Notes under the pieces: generated by a model
Database searches by the model: none
What the model was told of the DNA's origin: nothing
Seen by the model: only the letters and a program-made list of their open reading frames with translations
Shown: positions 10,157-21,631 of the stretch, piece by piece
Layout of the letters: each line of letters opens with the position of its first letter
Numbering within the stretch: position 1 is the first letter of the stretch
Assembly: GCA_943789165.1 (NCBI GenBank)
Contig: CALSTB010000001.1
Coordinates: forward strand, 1 to 64,000
DNA length: 64,000 nucleotides
Direction: 5' to 3'
Source: an uncultured Bacteroidia bacterium
GTDB taxonomy: Bacteria > Bacteroidota > Bacteroidia > NS11-12g > UBA9320
Translations under genes and position numbers: made by a program

Positions 10157-11257
10157 ATGAAATTGCATCAAATTACCTCCATTCTTTCAGAATTGGCGCC
10201 GCCAAGCATACAAGAATCCTACGATAACGCTGGATTAATTACCGGAAATAATGAAATGGATGTAACTGGCATTCTAGTTTCGTTGGACGCGACTGAAGCC
10301 ATAATTGATGAAGCGATTGCAAGAAAATGTAACATGGTTGTGGCACACCATCCCATTGTTTTTAAAGGATTAAAGCAAATCAATGGTAAAAATTATGTTG
10401 AGCGGACAATTATTAAAGCCATTAAAAACGACATCGCGATTTATGCGATTCATACCAATTTAGACAACGTTTTAGAAAATGGAGTCAACCAAAAAATTGC
10501 CCAAAAACTTGGTTTAACGAACACGCAGATACTGGCCAAGAAAAGTGAAACGGTTTTAAAACTCGCGGTGTACGTTCCTCGTGAACACATGGAATCTGTT
10601 CGTGATGCCATCTTTAACGCTGGAGGTGGGCACATCGGTGACTGCGACCAATGTGGTTTTGTAAGTGAAGGGACGGGTAGTTTTAGAGGCGGAGAAAATG
10701 CCAACCCATTTGTTGGAAACAAAGGAGAATTGCATTTAGAACCTGAAACAAAAATTGAAGTTGTGGTTCCTGCGCATCTCCAAGACAAAGTCGTAAACGC
10801 GATGTTAAAAGCTCATCCTTACGAGGAAGTTGCCTTCGATTTGCATCTACTTCAAAACAAATCTTTGCATGTTGGTGCCGGACTTATCGGGTCACTGTCT
10901 AAACCTTTAACACCAGATGCGTTTTTAAAAATGGTGAAGTTAAATATGCAAACTGCCGTTATAAGATACACCAATACAAACCGCAACACAATCAGTCGTG
11001 TAGCCGTTTGTGGAGGGTCGGGGAGTTTTTTAATCAAGAATGCTAAGGCCGCAGGAGCCGATGCGTATATCACTGGAGATATAAAATACCACGAGTTTTT
11101 TGACGGTGAAAATGAACTGATGATTTGCGATATAGGCCACTTTGAAAGTGAGCAATTTACTATCGAATTATTACGTGATTTTTTATCGGAAAAAATACCT
11201 AATTTTGCAGTCCTTTTCACGGAAACAGATACAAACCCGGTAAATTATTTTTACTAA
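10157..11257 (+). CDS. Nif3-like dinuclear metal center hexameric protein (YbgI/Nif3 family)
   Basis: ESYDNAGLITG, VVAHHPIVFKGLK, AIHTNLDN, CGGSGSFLI, YITGDIKYHEFFD, IGHFESEQ. Confidence 0.93.
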   Translation: MKLHQITSILSELAPPSIQESYDNAGLITGNNEMDVTGILVSLDATEAIIDEAIARKCNMVVAHHPIVFKGLKQINGKNYVERTIIKAIKNDIAIYAIHTNLDNVLENGVNQKIAQKLGLTNTQILAKKSETVLKLAVYVPREHMESVRDAIFNAGGGHIGDCDQCGFVSEGTGSFRGGENANPFVGNKGELHLEPETKIEVVVPAHLQDKVVNAMLKAHPYEEVAFDLHLLQNKSLHVGAGLIGSLSKPLTPDAFLKMVKLNMQTAVIRYTNTNRNTISRVAVCGGSGSFLIKNAKAAGADAYITGDIKYHEFFDGENELMICDIGHFESEQFTIELLRDFLSEKIPNFAVLFTETDTNPVNYFY

Positions 11258-11260
11258 TTT

Positions 11261-12040
11261 ATGGCAACAATAGAAGAAAAACTTCAAGGTCTTTGGAACC
11301 TCCAAACCATCGATAAAAGATTAGATCGTTTACAGGCAGTTCGTGGTGAATTACCAATGGAAGTAGCTGATTTAGAAGATGAGCTAGCTGGATTACAGAC
11401 TCGATTAGACAAATTCGAACAAGAAATCGCTGACTTTGAGTCAAACATTGTTGCGAACAAAGAGAAAATCAGTCAAGCTCAGCAACTAAGCAAAAGGTAC
11501 AACGAACAATTGAACAAGGTTAAAAACAACCGTGAGTTCGATGCACTTAATAAAGAAATTGAGATTCAGGGCTTAGAAGTATTGGCCGCTGAAAAGAAAA
11601 TCGGTGAATTGCAGAACAGCATTCAGCTGAAGAAAGAGTTGATTGAAGAAGTAAAGCAAGATCTTGATGGTCGTAATATCGATTTAGAAAACAAGAAAAA
11701 AGAACTTGAAGAAATCACTGCTGAAACCGAAAAGGAAGAAGGCAAGATTGGTAAAGACAGAGAGAAGGCAATGAAAGCTGCCGACGAGAAGTTGTTAAAA
11801 GCATACGAAAGAATTCGTAAGAGTGTGTTTAACGGACTTGGCGTTGCTCCTGTACTTCGTGGTTCTTGTGGTGGTTGCTTTGCAAAAATTCCACCTCAAT
11901 TGCAGTCAGATATTCGTCAACGTAAGAAAATCGTTATTTGCGAACACTGTGGACGTATCAATGTGGATGCGGAAATGGCAGGCATCGTTGAGGAAGTGGT
12001 TGAAGAAAAACCAAAATCTAGACGTCGAAAAAAAGCCTAA
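11261..12040 (+). CDS. Coiled-coil C4-type zinc ribbon protein (DUF164-like)
   Basis: Long coiled coil, then CGGCFAKIPPQLQSDIRQRKKIVICEHCGRI. Confidence 0.85.
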   Translation: MATIEEKLQGLWNLQTIDKRLDRLQAVRGELPMEVADLEDELAGLQTRLDKFEQEIADFESNIVANKEKISQAQQLSKRYNEQLNKVKNNREFDALNKEIEIQGLEVLAAEKKIGELQNSIQLKKELIEEVKQDLDGRNIDLENKKKELEEITAETEKEEGKIGKDREKAMKAADEKLLKAYERIRKSVFNGLGVAPVLRGSCGGCFAKIPPQLQSDIRQRKKIVICEHCGRINVDAEMAGIVEEVVEEKPKSRRRKKA

Positions 12041-12103
12041 TACGGTCTTTTTCATTTACGTTTCATTAGGCTAAGGTCATAGACAATGAATAACTTTGTC
12101 TAA

Positions 12104-13603
12104 ATGCTACAGGCCATTCGCTTTGCTTTTATTGTAAGCCTTGTTTTTTTAAGTTCGTTTCGAACAGACGCCGCAGTGCGTATTGACTTTAATGAAACGT
12201 GTTTGGCGGCACAGCAATCCATTTACCAACTCAAACTTGGTGAAGCCCTTGTTCTTCTAAAATCGGCCCACACCAAAGATCCCGAAAACGTTGCTGTTGA
12301 TTACCTCATGGTTGTGAAAAGCATGTTGAGCTATGTCACCAATGAAACCTCTAACGCCTACGTTCGTTTTGATTCCGTAAAAAACGCCGCAATTAACCGC
12401 ATTTCCTCAGGAGAAAAGGCCGAGGGCTATCGCGACTTCCTTTTGGAAGAAATCTATTTCTACTCATCAGTCGTAAACGGCAAACGAGGCAACACATTGG
12501 CTGCCGCCCTGGATGTCCGTAAAAGCTACAATCTTGGCATGGGAGTGATTGAGAACCATCCTCAATTTTATCCAGCCAAAAAGACCATAGGATTACTCCA
12601 TTCTGGCTTTGGTAGTCTTCCAAACAATTATCAAAAATTGGTTCAGTTCTTTGGCTATGGCTCTAGTATGGACAACGGCATTAAGATGTTACAAGATTTC
12701 ATCAATGTCAAAAAGGGCCGACCTGAATGGACGCTCATGCAAAAGGAAGCGCAGTTTTATGTTGCGTCGATTCACTTACATTTAAAGAATGACAAAACCA
12801 CCGCCTGGAATTTGGCGGATTCTTTGACGAAGGATTATGCTTCCAACCCATTAAGTGGATTTGCCCGTGTGCATTTTGCAGACAAATGCAGACGGAATGA
12901 TGAAATAATCAAAGTCGTTCAAAAAATTCCTACCGCCAAACCGTACGGTAGCATTCCCTTTCTGCAGTTTATGTTGGGCAAGGCAAAACTGAATCGCCTG
13001 GATAATGACGCTGACGAATCCCTGCTTCAATACCTAAACGATTACGACGGTATGAACTATGTCAAGAGTTGTTATCAAAAATTAAGTTGGGACGCCTTAA
13101 TTAAAGGTGATGAAAAATCGTATAACAAATATTTGGCGCTGATAAAGACAAAAGGAAACACCAATCTTGAAGAAGATGATCAGGCCTTTAAGTATGCGCA
13201 AAGTGGTATCAAACCAAACGTTACGTTGCTAAAGACTAGGTTGCTTTTTGATGGAGGCTATTACAACAAAGCACTTGAAATCATTAGGCCACAGCAAGCT
13301 GCCAATTTCAACACCGTATTGCTAAAGACGGAATATTTCTATCGTAAAGGAAGGGTATACGACGCATTAAACAACAGTAAGTTGGCTGAGGCGTTCTATC
13401 TGGAAGCTATGCGGGAAGGGGAATTCCTACCGCAATACTATGCCTCATATGCTGCGTTGTATCTCGCTGAGTTGCATGAAAAGTTAGGGAATGATTCCAA
13501 AGCCAAGTTGTATTTCTACAAAGCCATGTCTTTCAGTGCCAATAAAGAATACAAAAAAAGCATTGAGCATCGTGCAAAAAATGGTTTAGATCGAATTGAC
13601 TAG
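12104..13603 (+). CDS. Secreted TPR-like hypothetical protein
   Basis: Signal peptide; helical repeats near the C-terminus (AEAFYLEAMREGEFLPQYYASYAALYLAELHEKLGNDSKAKLYFYKAM). Confidence 0.6.
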   Translation: MLQAIRFAFIVSLVFLSSFRTDAAVRIDFNETCLAAQQSIYQLKLGEALVLLKSAHTKDPENVAVDYLMVVKSMLSYVTNETSNAYVRFDSVKNAAINRISSGEKAEGYRDFLLEEIYFYSSVVNGKRGNTLAAALDVRKSYNLGMGVIENHPQFYPAKKTIGLLHSGFGSLPNNYQKLVQFFGYGSSMDNGIKMLQDFINVKKGRPEWTLMQKEAQFYVASIHLHLKNDKTTAWNLADSLTKDYASNPLSGFARVHFADKCRRNDEIIKVVQKIPTAKPYGSIPFLQFMLGKAKLNRLDNDADESLLQYLNDYDGMNYVKSCYQKLSWDALIKGDEKSYNKYLALIKTKGNTNLEEDDQAFKYAQSGIKPNVTLLKTRLLFDGGYYNKALEIIRPQQAANFNTVLLKTEYFYRKGRVYDALNNSKLAEAFYLEAMREGEFLPQYYASYAALYLAELHEKLGNDSKAKLYFYKAMSFSANKEYKKSIEHRAKNGLDRID

Positions 13604-13633
13604 AAATCGGTAATCTCTTTTATTTTTGAAGCC

Positions 13634-14191
13634 TTGAAATTACTCCTCTATTTCACCGTATTGCTCACATTTGTTGGGTGTTCGTCCTCAAACAATACTA
13701 CAACGAATGACGTCGAGTTTGTTGATGTACACGCCTTTTTTACAGCTGAAGTTGATCGCTTGACAACGGAACGAATAGGCGTTTTTAAACGAACTAGAAT
13801 GGGTACAGAAACGCAAGCGGATTCGAACGCTACACCAAATTGGGCCGACGAGTTATATGCCTTCTTAGATTTGAGCATAAAACCTGCAGTATGGAAAACT
13901 GACTTTGCCCAAGTGACGTCTGATGAACATGAAGAACCAAATGAAACCGCCGACGTTTATGTTTCAACAAACCCAAACCAAAAGATTAAAACCTTTAAGT
14001 TGAAACTTGATACGGAAGGCCACGTCCAGCGGTTTTCTGCTGAACTCATTGAAAAAGGAAAAATCGCAACAACCGTTACTGGTTTGAGTTATACCAAAAA
14101 CGTTGGATATACCATAACTATTGAAAGAGACACTAAAATCATGGGCAACGAATCATATCAAATCGTTGGTCAGTTGTATAAAACAGAATAA
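13634..14191 (+). CDS. Hypothetical lipoprotein (TTG start)
   Basis: LLTFVGCSSSN lipobox. Confidence 0.6.
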   Translation: MKLLLYFTVLLTFVGCSSSNNTTTNDVEFVDVHAFFTAEVDRLTTERIGVFKRTRMGTETQADSNATPNWADELYAFLDLSIKPAVWKTDFAQVTSDEHEEPNETADVYVSTNPNQKIKTFKLKLDTEGHVQRFSAELIEKGKIATTVTGLSYTKNVGYTITIERDTKIMGNESYQIVGQLYKTE

Positions 14192-14208
14192 ATTTATCGC
14201 TTCAAATT

Positions 14209-15090
14209 ATGACTAAAGCATACGTATTTCCAGGACAAGGCGCGCAATTTTCAGGCATGGGTAAAGAACTATATGATTCTAATCCGGATGCAAAAGCCTT
14301 GTTTAACCAAGCAAATGACATTTTAGGATTTCCTATTACTGACGTGATGTTCAGTGGTTCGGATGACGATTTAAAAGAAACCAAAATCACTCAACCCGCT
14401 GTATTCTTACACTCGGTTATTTTGGCCAAAACCATGGATGATTTTACTCCTGGCATGGTTGCCGGACATTCATTGGGAGAAATATCTGCTTTGGTTGCGG
14501 CGAATGTCTTGAGCTTTGAAGATGGTTTAAAACTCGTTAGCATTAGAGCACTTGCTATGCAAAAAGCCTGTGAGCAAAATCCATCTACAATGGCCGCCAT
14601 TCTTGGTTTAGAAGACGCTGATGTAGAAGCAGTGTGTAACGGTATTTCTGATGAAGTAGTGGTCGCCGCAAACTATAACTGTCCAGGACAATTGGTAATC
14701 TCTGGAAGTAATGAAGGCATACGAATTGCGTGTGAGCAATTGTTAGAAAAAGGCGCTAAACGCGCTTTGCCATTACCTGTAGGGGGTGCATTTCATTCTC
14801 CTTTAATGGAACCAGCGAGAGCTGAATTGGCTGCTGCTATAACCAATGCTACGTTCAATACACCATCATGTCCGGTGTACCAAAACGTATCAACCGTTGG
14901 TGAAACAGATCCACAAACGATTAAGGACAACCTTATTGCTCAACTTACTGCCCCTGTAAAATGGACACAGAGCGTTCAGAACATGGTGGCTGATGGCGCT
15001 TCAGAATTTATTGAAGTCGGCCCGGGTCGCGCACTTCAAGGTATGATTAAGAAAGTTGATCCTGCGTTGGAGGTGAGTGGGGTTTCTTAA
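14209..15090 (+). CDS. fabD: Malonyl-CoA:ACP transacylase
   Basis: YVFPGQGAQFSGMGKEL, AGHSLGEISALVAA, GGAFHSPLMEPA, EVGPGRALQGMIKK. Confidence 0.97.
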   Translation: MTKAYVFPGQGAQFSGMGKELYDSNPDAKALFNQANDILGFPITDVMFSGSDDDLKETKITQPAVFLHSVILAKTMDDFTPGMVAGHSLGEISALVAANVLSFEDGLKLVSIRALAMQKACEQNPSTMAAILGLEDADVEAVCNGISDEVVVAANYNCPGQLVISGSNEGIRIACEQLLEKGAKRALPLPVGGAFHSPLMEPARAELAAAITNATFNTPSCPVYQNVSTVGETDPQTIKDNLIAQLTAPVKWTQSVQNMVADGASEFIEVGPGRALQGMIKKVDPALEVSGVS

Positions 15091-15315
15091 TTCTTAATTT
15101 TGAATTCTTAATGTTTAATTGGAGGTTTTAGATTCTGAGTTCCGCAATTAGCCTACACGTCATTCAGAGGGGTTGACGTCAGGAAAGCCCTCGCTGTCTG
15201 CTAATTCATGCTCACCGTCATTCAGAGCATCCGAGGTCACGAGGATGTGAAGAATCTCCGCATGGAGGTTTATTCGAACAATTACGACAACGCAGTACTA
15301 TGTTGCTATAAATTA

Positions 15316-15639
15316 ATGCAACTCATGTTTACAGCCAAAGGTGGCTTTACCTACATCATTTCAAATCAGTTTGGATCCGTACTGTACATTGGCGTTACAA
15401 GTGACATCAAGCACCGTTTATGGCAGCACAGAACCAAGTTTTATCCAGCCAGCTTTTCAGCGAAATACAATCTATCAAAGTTGGTTTTTTATAAGTTCTT
15501 TGGTGATATAACCGAAGCCATAGACTACGAAAAATACTTAAAGGGTAAAAGTAGGAAGTTCAAAGAGAATGTGATTTCGGAGCTTAACCCACAATGGCAT
15601 GACCTCACAAATGAAATAGACAACTTGGATCTGTTGTGA
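15316..15639 (+). CDS. GIY-YIG domain nuclease-like protein
   Basis: GGFTYIISNQFGSVLYIGVTSDIKHRLWQHR ... LSKLVFYKFFGDITEAIDYEKYLKGKSRKFKENVI; the ORF-track start at 15208 lies within repeat sequence, so ATG 15316 or 15325 is preferred. Confidence 0.88.
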   Translation: MQLMFTAKGGFTYIISNQFGSVLYIGVTSDIKHRLWQHRTKFYPASFSAKYNLSKLVFYKFFGDITEAIDYEKYLKGKSRKFKENVISELNPQWHDLTNEIDNLDLL

Positions 15640-15886
15640 GATTCTTCGCTGCGCTCTGAATGACGCGTAGCATAGTTAATGCCCGACTTGAGTATTGCCT
15701 AGTTCATAAAACCGACGACTATCAACAGTACAAGTCCTGCTCAAATAGATTCTTCGCTACGCTCTGAATGACGCGTAGCATAGTTAATGCCTGACCTGAG
15801 TATTGCCTAGTTCATAAAACTTACAACTAACAACAGTTCAAGTACTGTACAAATAGATTCTTCGCTGCGCTCTGAATGACGCGTAG
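15640..15886. repeat. 108-bp tandem repeat, two full copies plus a partial third
   Basis: GATTCTTCGCT(G/A)CGCTCTGAATGACGCGTAG starts at 15640, 15748 and 15856. Confidence 0.95.
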
Positions 15887-15910
15887 CCAAATAGTTGCCC
15901 ACAAGTAAAT

Positions 15911-18169
<2,259 letters not shown>

Positions 18170-18246
18170 CTATTGCGGTTGATTATTGGAAGAAATCCCC
18201 AGATTAATTGATGTTTTCGATTGGGATTAGTTTCAAAGACAATCGA

Positions 18247-18531
18247 CTACTCTTCCTCCTTTAAAAGAAACAGAACTTCATCTTTTTTCTTCATCAGGTA
18301 TTGTTCACGAGCAAACTTCTCGAGCATCTCTTCATCCGTGCTTAATTGCTTTTTTTGTTCTTTCAGTTTGACGATTTCCTTTTCGTAAAATTCCTTTTCG
18401 ACTTCTAAATCACTGATCTGCTTGCCGAGTTTATACTGATACACAAAGTTGTTTTGGTCAAAGAACATGAGCCAAACTGCCAACACTACGAAGACAATGA
18501 AATACCGATTTTTATATAACGGACGCGACAT
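18247..18531 (-). CDS. Septum formation initiator (FtsB/DivIC-like)
   Basis: Small protein with one N-terminal TM, coiled coil and EKFAREQYLMKKKDEVLFLL. Confidence 0.88.
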   Translation of the reverse strand: MSRPLYKNRYFIVFVVLAVWLMFFDQNNFVYQYKLGKQISDLEVEKEFYEKEIVKLKEQKKQLSTDEEMLEKFAREQYLMKKKDEVLFLLKEEE

Positions 18532-18598
18532 AAAACAAAGCTACACTCTAAACAGGACATCCTGTTACCAAGAAATAAACAGTGAACTAAAAACTGTA

Positions 18599-20128
18599 CT
18601 AACTAGCTAAAATGCTTGCATTGGCTGACTTCATGCGTTGCACAACAGTCTCTTTCCCAAGCAATTCAAGCATATCAAAAATGGGAGGTCCACCACCCAT
18701 TCCGCTCACCGATAGTCTGAGAGGCTGCATTATCGAACCAGGTGACACTTCCTTTTCTTCTGCAAAAGCGCTAAACCTTGCTTGAATAGCATCTGCATCA
18801 AAAGAGGCTAATCCATCAAACACGTCTGCTAACTCTGCAATTATATTGGGCGTATCGCCCTTCCATTTCTTGTTGACCACTTTTTCGTCATACGAAGTTG
18901 GTGTTGTAAAGAAGTACTCTGACACCTCTAAAATCTCAGGAGCAAAATTCACTTTCTCTTTCACCATGGACACCACTTTAACGAGATATTCATCGGTTGT
19001 TTCCCAGCCTTTTTCGTCAATCATTGGACGAATCAACTCAGCCAATTCGGCATCGTCCATAGCTTGCAAATACCGGTTGTTAAACCATTTGGCTTTATCT
19101 GCGTCAAACTTGGCGCCACTCTTTGACACTTTTTCTATTGAAAATGCTTGAACAAGCTCTTCAAGGGTAAACAACTCTTGATTATCGGATGGATGCCATC
19201 CCAATAAGGCTAACATGTTAATTACCGCGCTTGGCAAGTAACCGCTTTCTCTATAACCAGCGCTTACCTCACCAGTCTTAGGGTCGGTCCACTGCAAAGG
19301 GAAAACTGGAAATCCAAGACGATCTCCATCCCGCTTACTTAACTTTCCTTTACCATCTGGTTTTAGCAATAATGATAAATGTGCAAGTTTTGGCATTGTG
19401 TCTTCCCACCCCAAATACCTATACAAAAGCACGTGTAATGGTGCTGAAGGCAACCACTCTTCTCCCCGAATAACGTGGGTGATTTCCATCAAGTGGTCAT
19501 CCACAATATTGGCTAAATGATAGGTAGGTAAACCGTCTTGTTTTAACAAGACTTTATCATCCATTTGGTTTGTGTGCACTACCACCCAACCACGCACTTC
19601 ATCTTGGAAACGCACTTCTTCATTTCGAGGTAGTTTAATCCGAATTACATATGGGTCGCCATTCTCCAAACGTTTGTTAACTTCATCCTGACTCAAACTC
19701 AATGAGTTTTTCATGTTCATACGTGAAGTCGCATCGTATTTAGCCGACATTTTAGCCGCCTCTAACTTTGCTCGCATTTCTTCCAACTCTTCAGAAGTAT
19801 CAAATGCATAATACGCATGACCTGATGCGATTAACTGATCCGCATATTGTCGATATATCGACATACGTTCACTTTGTTTGTAAGGCCCGTAGTTACCACC
19901 TTGGCGAACACCTTCGTCCAGCTTTAATCCTAACCATTCCAACGATTCGTTGATATAGTCCTCGGCTCCTGGCACAAAGCGTTTTTGGTCGGTATCCTCA
20001 ATTCGCAGGATGAAATCTCCACCATGCTTTTTGGCAAATAAATAATTGTACAAGGCAGTACGAACACCACCAATGTGTAAAGGTCCAGTCGGACTAGGCG
20101 CAAAACGAACGCGAACTTTTCTATCCAT
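18599..20128 (-). CDS. gltX: Glutamate--tRNA ligase
   Basis: VRVRFAPSPTGPLHIGGVRTALYNYLFAKK, LRIEDTDQKR, KLSKRDGD; start trimmed to MDRKVRVRF. Confidence 0.97.
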   Translation of the reverse strand: MDRKVRVRFAPSPTGPLHIGGVRTALYNYLFAKKHGGDFILRIEDTDQKRFVPGAEDYINESLEWLGLKLDEGVRQGGNYGPYKQSERMSIYRQYADQLIASGHAYYAFDTSEELEEMRAKLEAAKMSAKYDATSRMNMKNSLSLSQDEVNKRLENGDPYVIRIKLPRNEEVRFQDEVRGWVVVHTNQMDDKVLLKQDGLPTYHLANIVDDHLMEITHVIRGEEWLPSAPLHVLLYRYLGWEDTMPKLAHLSLLLKPDGKGKLSKRDGDRLGFPVFPLQWTDPKTGEVSAGYRESGYLPSAVINMLALLGWHPSDNQELFTLEELVQAFSIEKVSKSGAKFDADKAKWFNNRYLQAMDDAELAELIRPMIDEKGWETTDEYLVKVVSMVKEKVNFAPEILEVSEYFFTTPTSYDEKVVNKKWKGDTPNIIAELADVFDGLASFDADAIQARFSAFAEEKEVSPGSIMQPLRLSVSGMGGGPPIFDMLELLGKETVVQRMKSANASILAS

Positions 20129-20219
20129 GAGTAAAACGCCGCAAAAATAAGTCTTTGACTTGGTCAGGGAAAGCACCACAATTCGATAATTTCCATACTT
20201 TTGTATTGCGCAAAGCACT

Positions 20220-21488
20220 ATGGAATCTTCCTTTTTAGTCATCGTACTCACCCTTCTCTTATCGGCTTTCTTTTCAGGGCTAGAAATCGCGTTTTTATCT
20301 GCGAACAAATTGCGGATAGAATTGAAGAGTGTTCAAGGTGTCAGATGGGCCATCATTTGTGCGAAGTATATCAAAACCCCATCTCGCTTCATCAGTACAA
20401 TCCTAGTTGGTAACAACATTGCAATTGTCATTTATGGTTTGGCAATGGAAGCTTTGTTAAACAAAAGCCTTTCCGATGTTTTTGGATTGCACTTAGAAGG
20501 CTTTGCTCAAATGCTTTTAATTACCTTCATCTCTACATTGGTCGTTTTGGTATTGGCTGAGTTTATCCCAAAAGTTCTTTTCCGCATTAACCCAACTGGC
20601 ATACTCAGTGTCCTGATTTACCCTTTTCAATTTTTCGCACGCATCCTTTCTCCCATCGTCCGGTTTACACTGTGGATGGCAAAAAAGATCTTGCACTTGG
20701 CGTTAAAAAAGGAGTTTACGGAGGAAAGTCCGACGTTTAGCCGATTAGACTTAGACCATTACATCACTGAAAGTCAGAAACACAAACACGAAGACGATCG
20801 GGACGTAGACACAGACATTCTTAAAAATGCATTGGATTTTGGCAGTGTTCAAATTCGAGAATGTATGATTCCTCGAACTGCCTTGGTTGCGATTGACTTA
20901 AATAGTTCAGTAGATGAATTGCTCAACGTGTTCATGGAGAGCGGCCATAGTAAGATATTGGTGTATCGTGAAACCATCGACAACATCATAGGTTACGTTC
21001 ACCACATTGATTTATTCAAAGAACCGAAAACAATTAGTTCCATTCTTATTCCCATCTTAATTACCAACGAGTCGAAGTTGGCGAATGAAATGTTAAATGA
21101 TTTCACCATAAACCGTAAAAGTATCGCGGTGGTGGTAGATGAATTTGGTGGCACTTCTGGCATTGTCACTACTGAGGACATCATTGAAGAAATCTTTGGG
21201 GAAATTGAAGACGAGCATGATGACCAAACCGACATCATTGATAAAAAGATTTCCGACTTAGAATATGAACTTTCATCCAAATTGGAAGTCGATTTCTTAA
21301 ATGAAAAATACAACCTTCAAATACCGGAAGGTGATTACGAAACCCTTGCTGGTTTTATCATTTCTGAACATCAAAGCATTCCGAACGAAGGCGACACCAT
21401 TGACCTTGGTCGATTTGTCTTTACCATTCTCCATTCTGAAGACCACCGAATTGAAACGGTTAGGTTGAAGATTGATACGGGGGAGTAG
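20220..21488 (+). CDS. Hemolysin-family CNNM/CBS/CorC-HlyC domain membrane protein
   Basis: N-terminal TM domain, CBS pair, IAVVVDEFGGTSGIVTTEDIIEEIFGEIEDE, C-terminal CorC_HlyC domain. Confidence 0.92.
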   Translation: MESSFLVIVLTLLLSAFFSGLEIAFLSANKLRIELKSVQGVRWAIICAKYIKTPSRFISTILVGNNIAIVIYGLAMEALLNKSLSDVFGLHLEGFAQMLLITFISTLVVLVLAEFIPKVLFRINPTGILSVLIYPFQFFARILSPIVRFTLWMAKKILHLALKKEFTEESPTFSRLDLDHYITESQKHKHEDDRDVDTDILKNALDFGSVQIRECMIPRTALVAIDLNSSVDELLNVFMESGHSKILVYRETIDNIIGYVHHIDLFKEPKTISSILIPILITNESKLANEMLNDFTINRKSIAVVVDEFGGTSGIVTTEDIIEEIFGEIEDEHDDQTDIIDKKISDLEYELSSKLEVDFLNEKYNLQIPEGDYETLAGFIISEHQSIPNEGDTIDLGRFVFTILHSEDHRIETVRLKIDTGE

Positions 21489-21631
21489 AGTGCTATTTTC
21501 CCAGAAGTCTAAACTAGACTAACAACTCAAAGTACAGCACATTGTTGCAGCCCTTCAACATTTTTCATTTTACATTTCTTTCAAATCCCGTAACTTTGGC
21601 TAACCATGAAAACCAAGTTGCCAACCAAACC

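Noticed and set aside
15208-15315. N-terminal extension of the GIY-YIG ORF
   Set aside because: This stretch is the dispersed repeat (GTCATTCAGAGCATCCGAGGTCACGAGGATGTGAAGAATCT); the domain starts after ATG 15316.
15640-15886. Possible CRISPR array
   Set aside because: Period is 108 bp and the spacer-like parts are themselves repeated; no cas genes in the window.
20129-20308. 60-aa N-terminal extension of gltX
   Set aside because: Canonical start is MDRKVRVRFAPSPTG, preceded by a TATTTTTG element at the right place.
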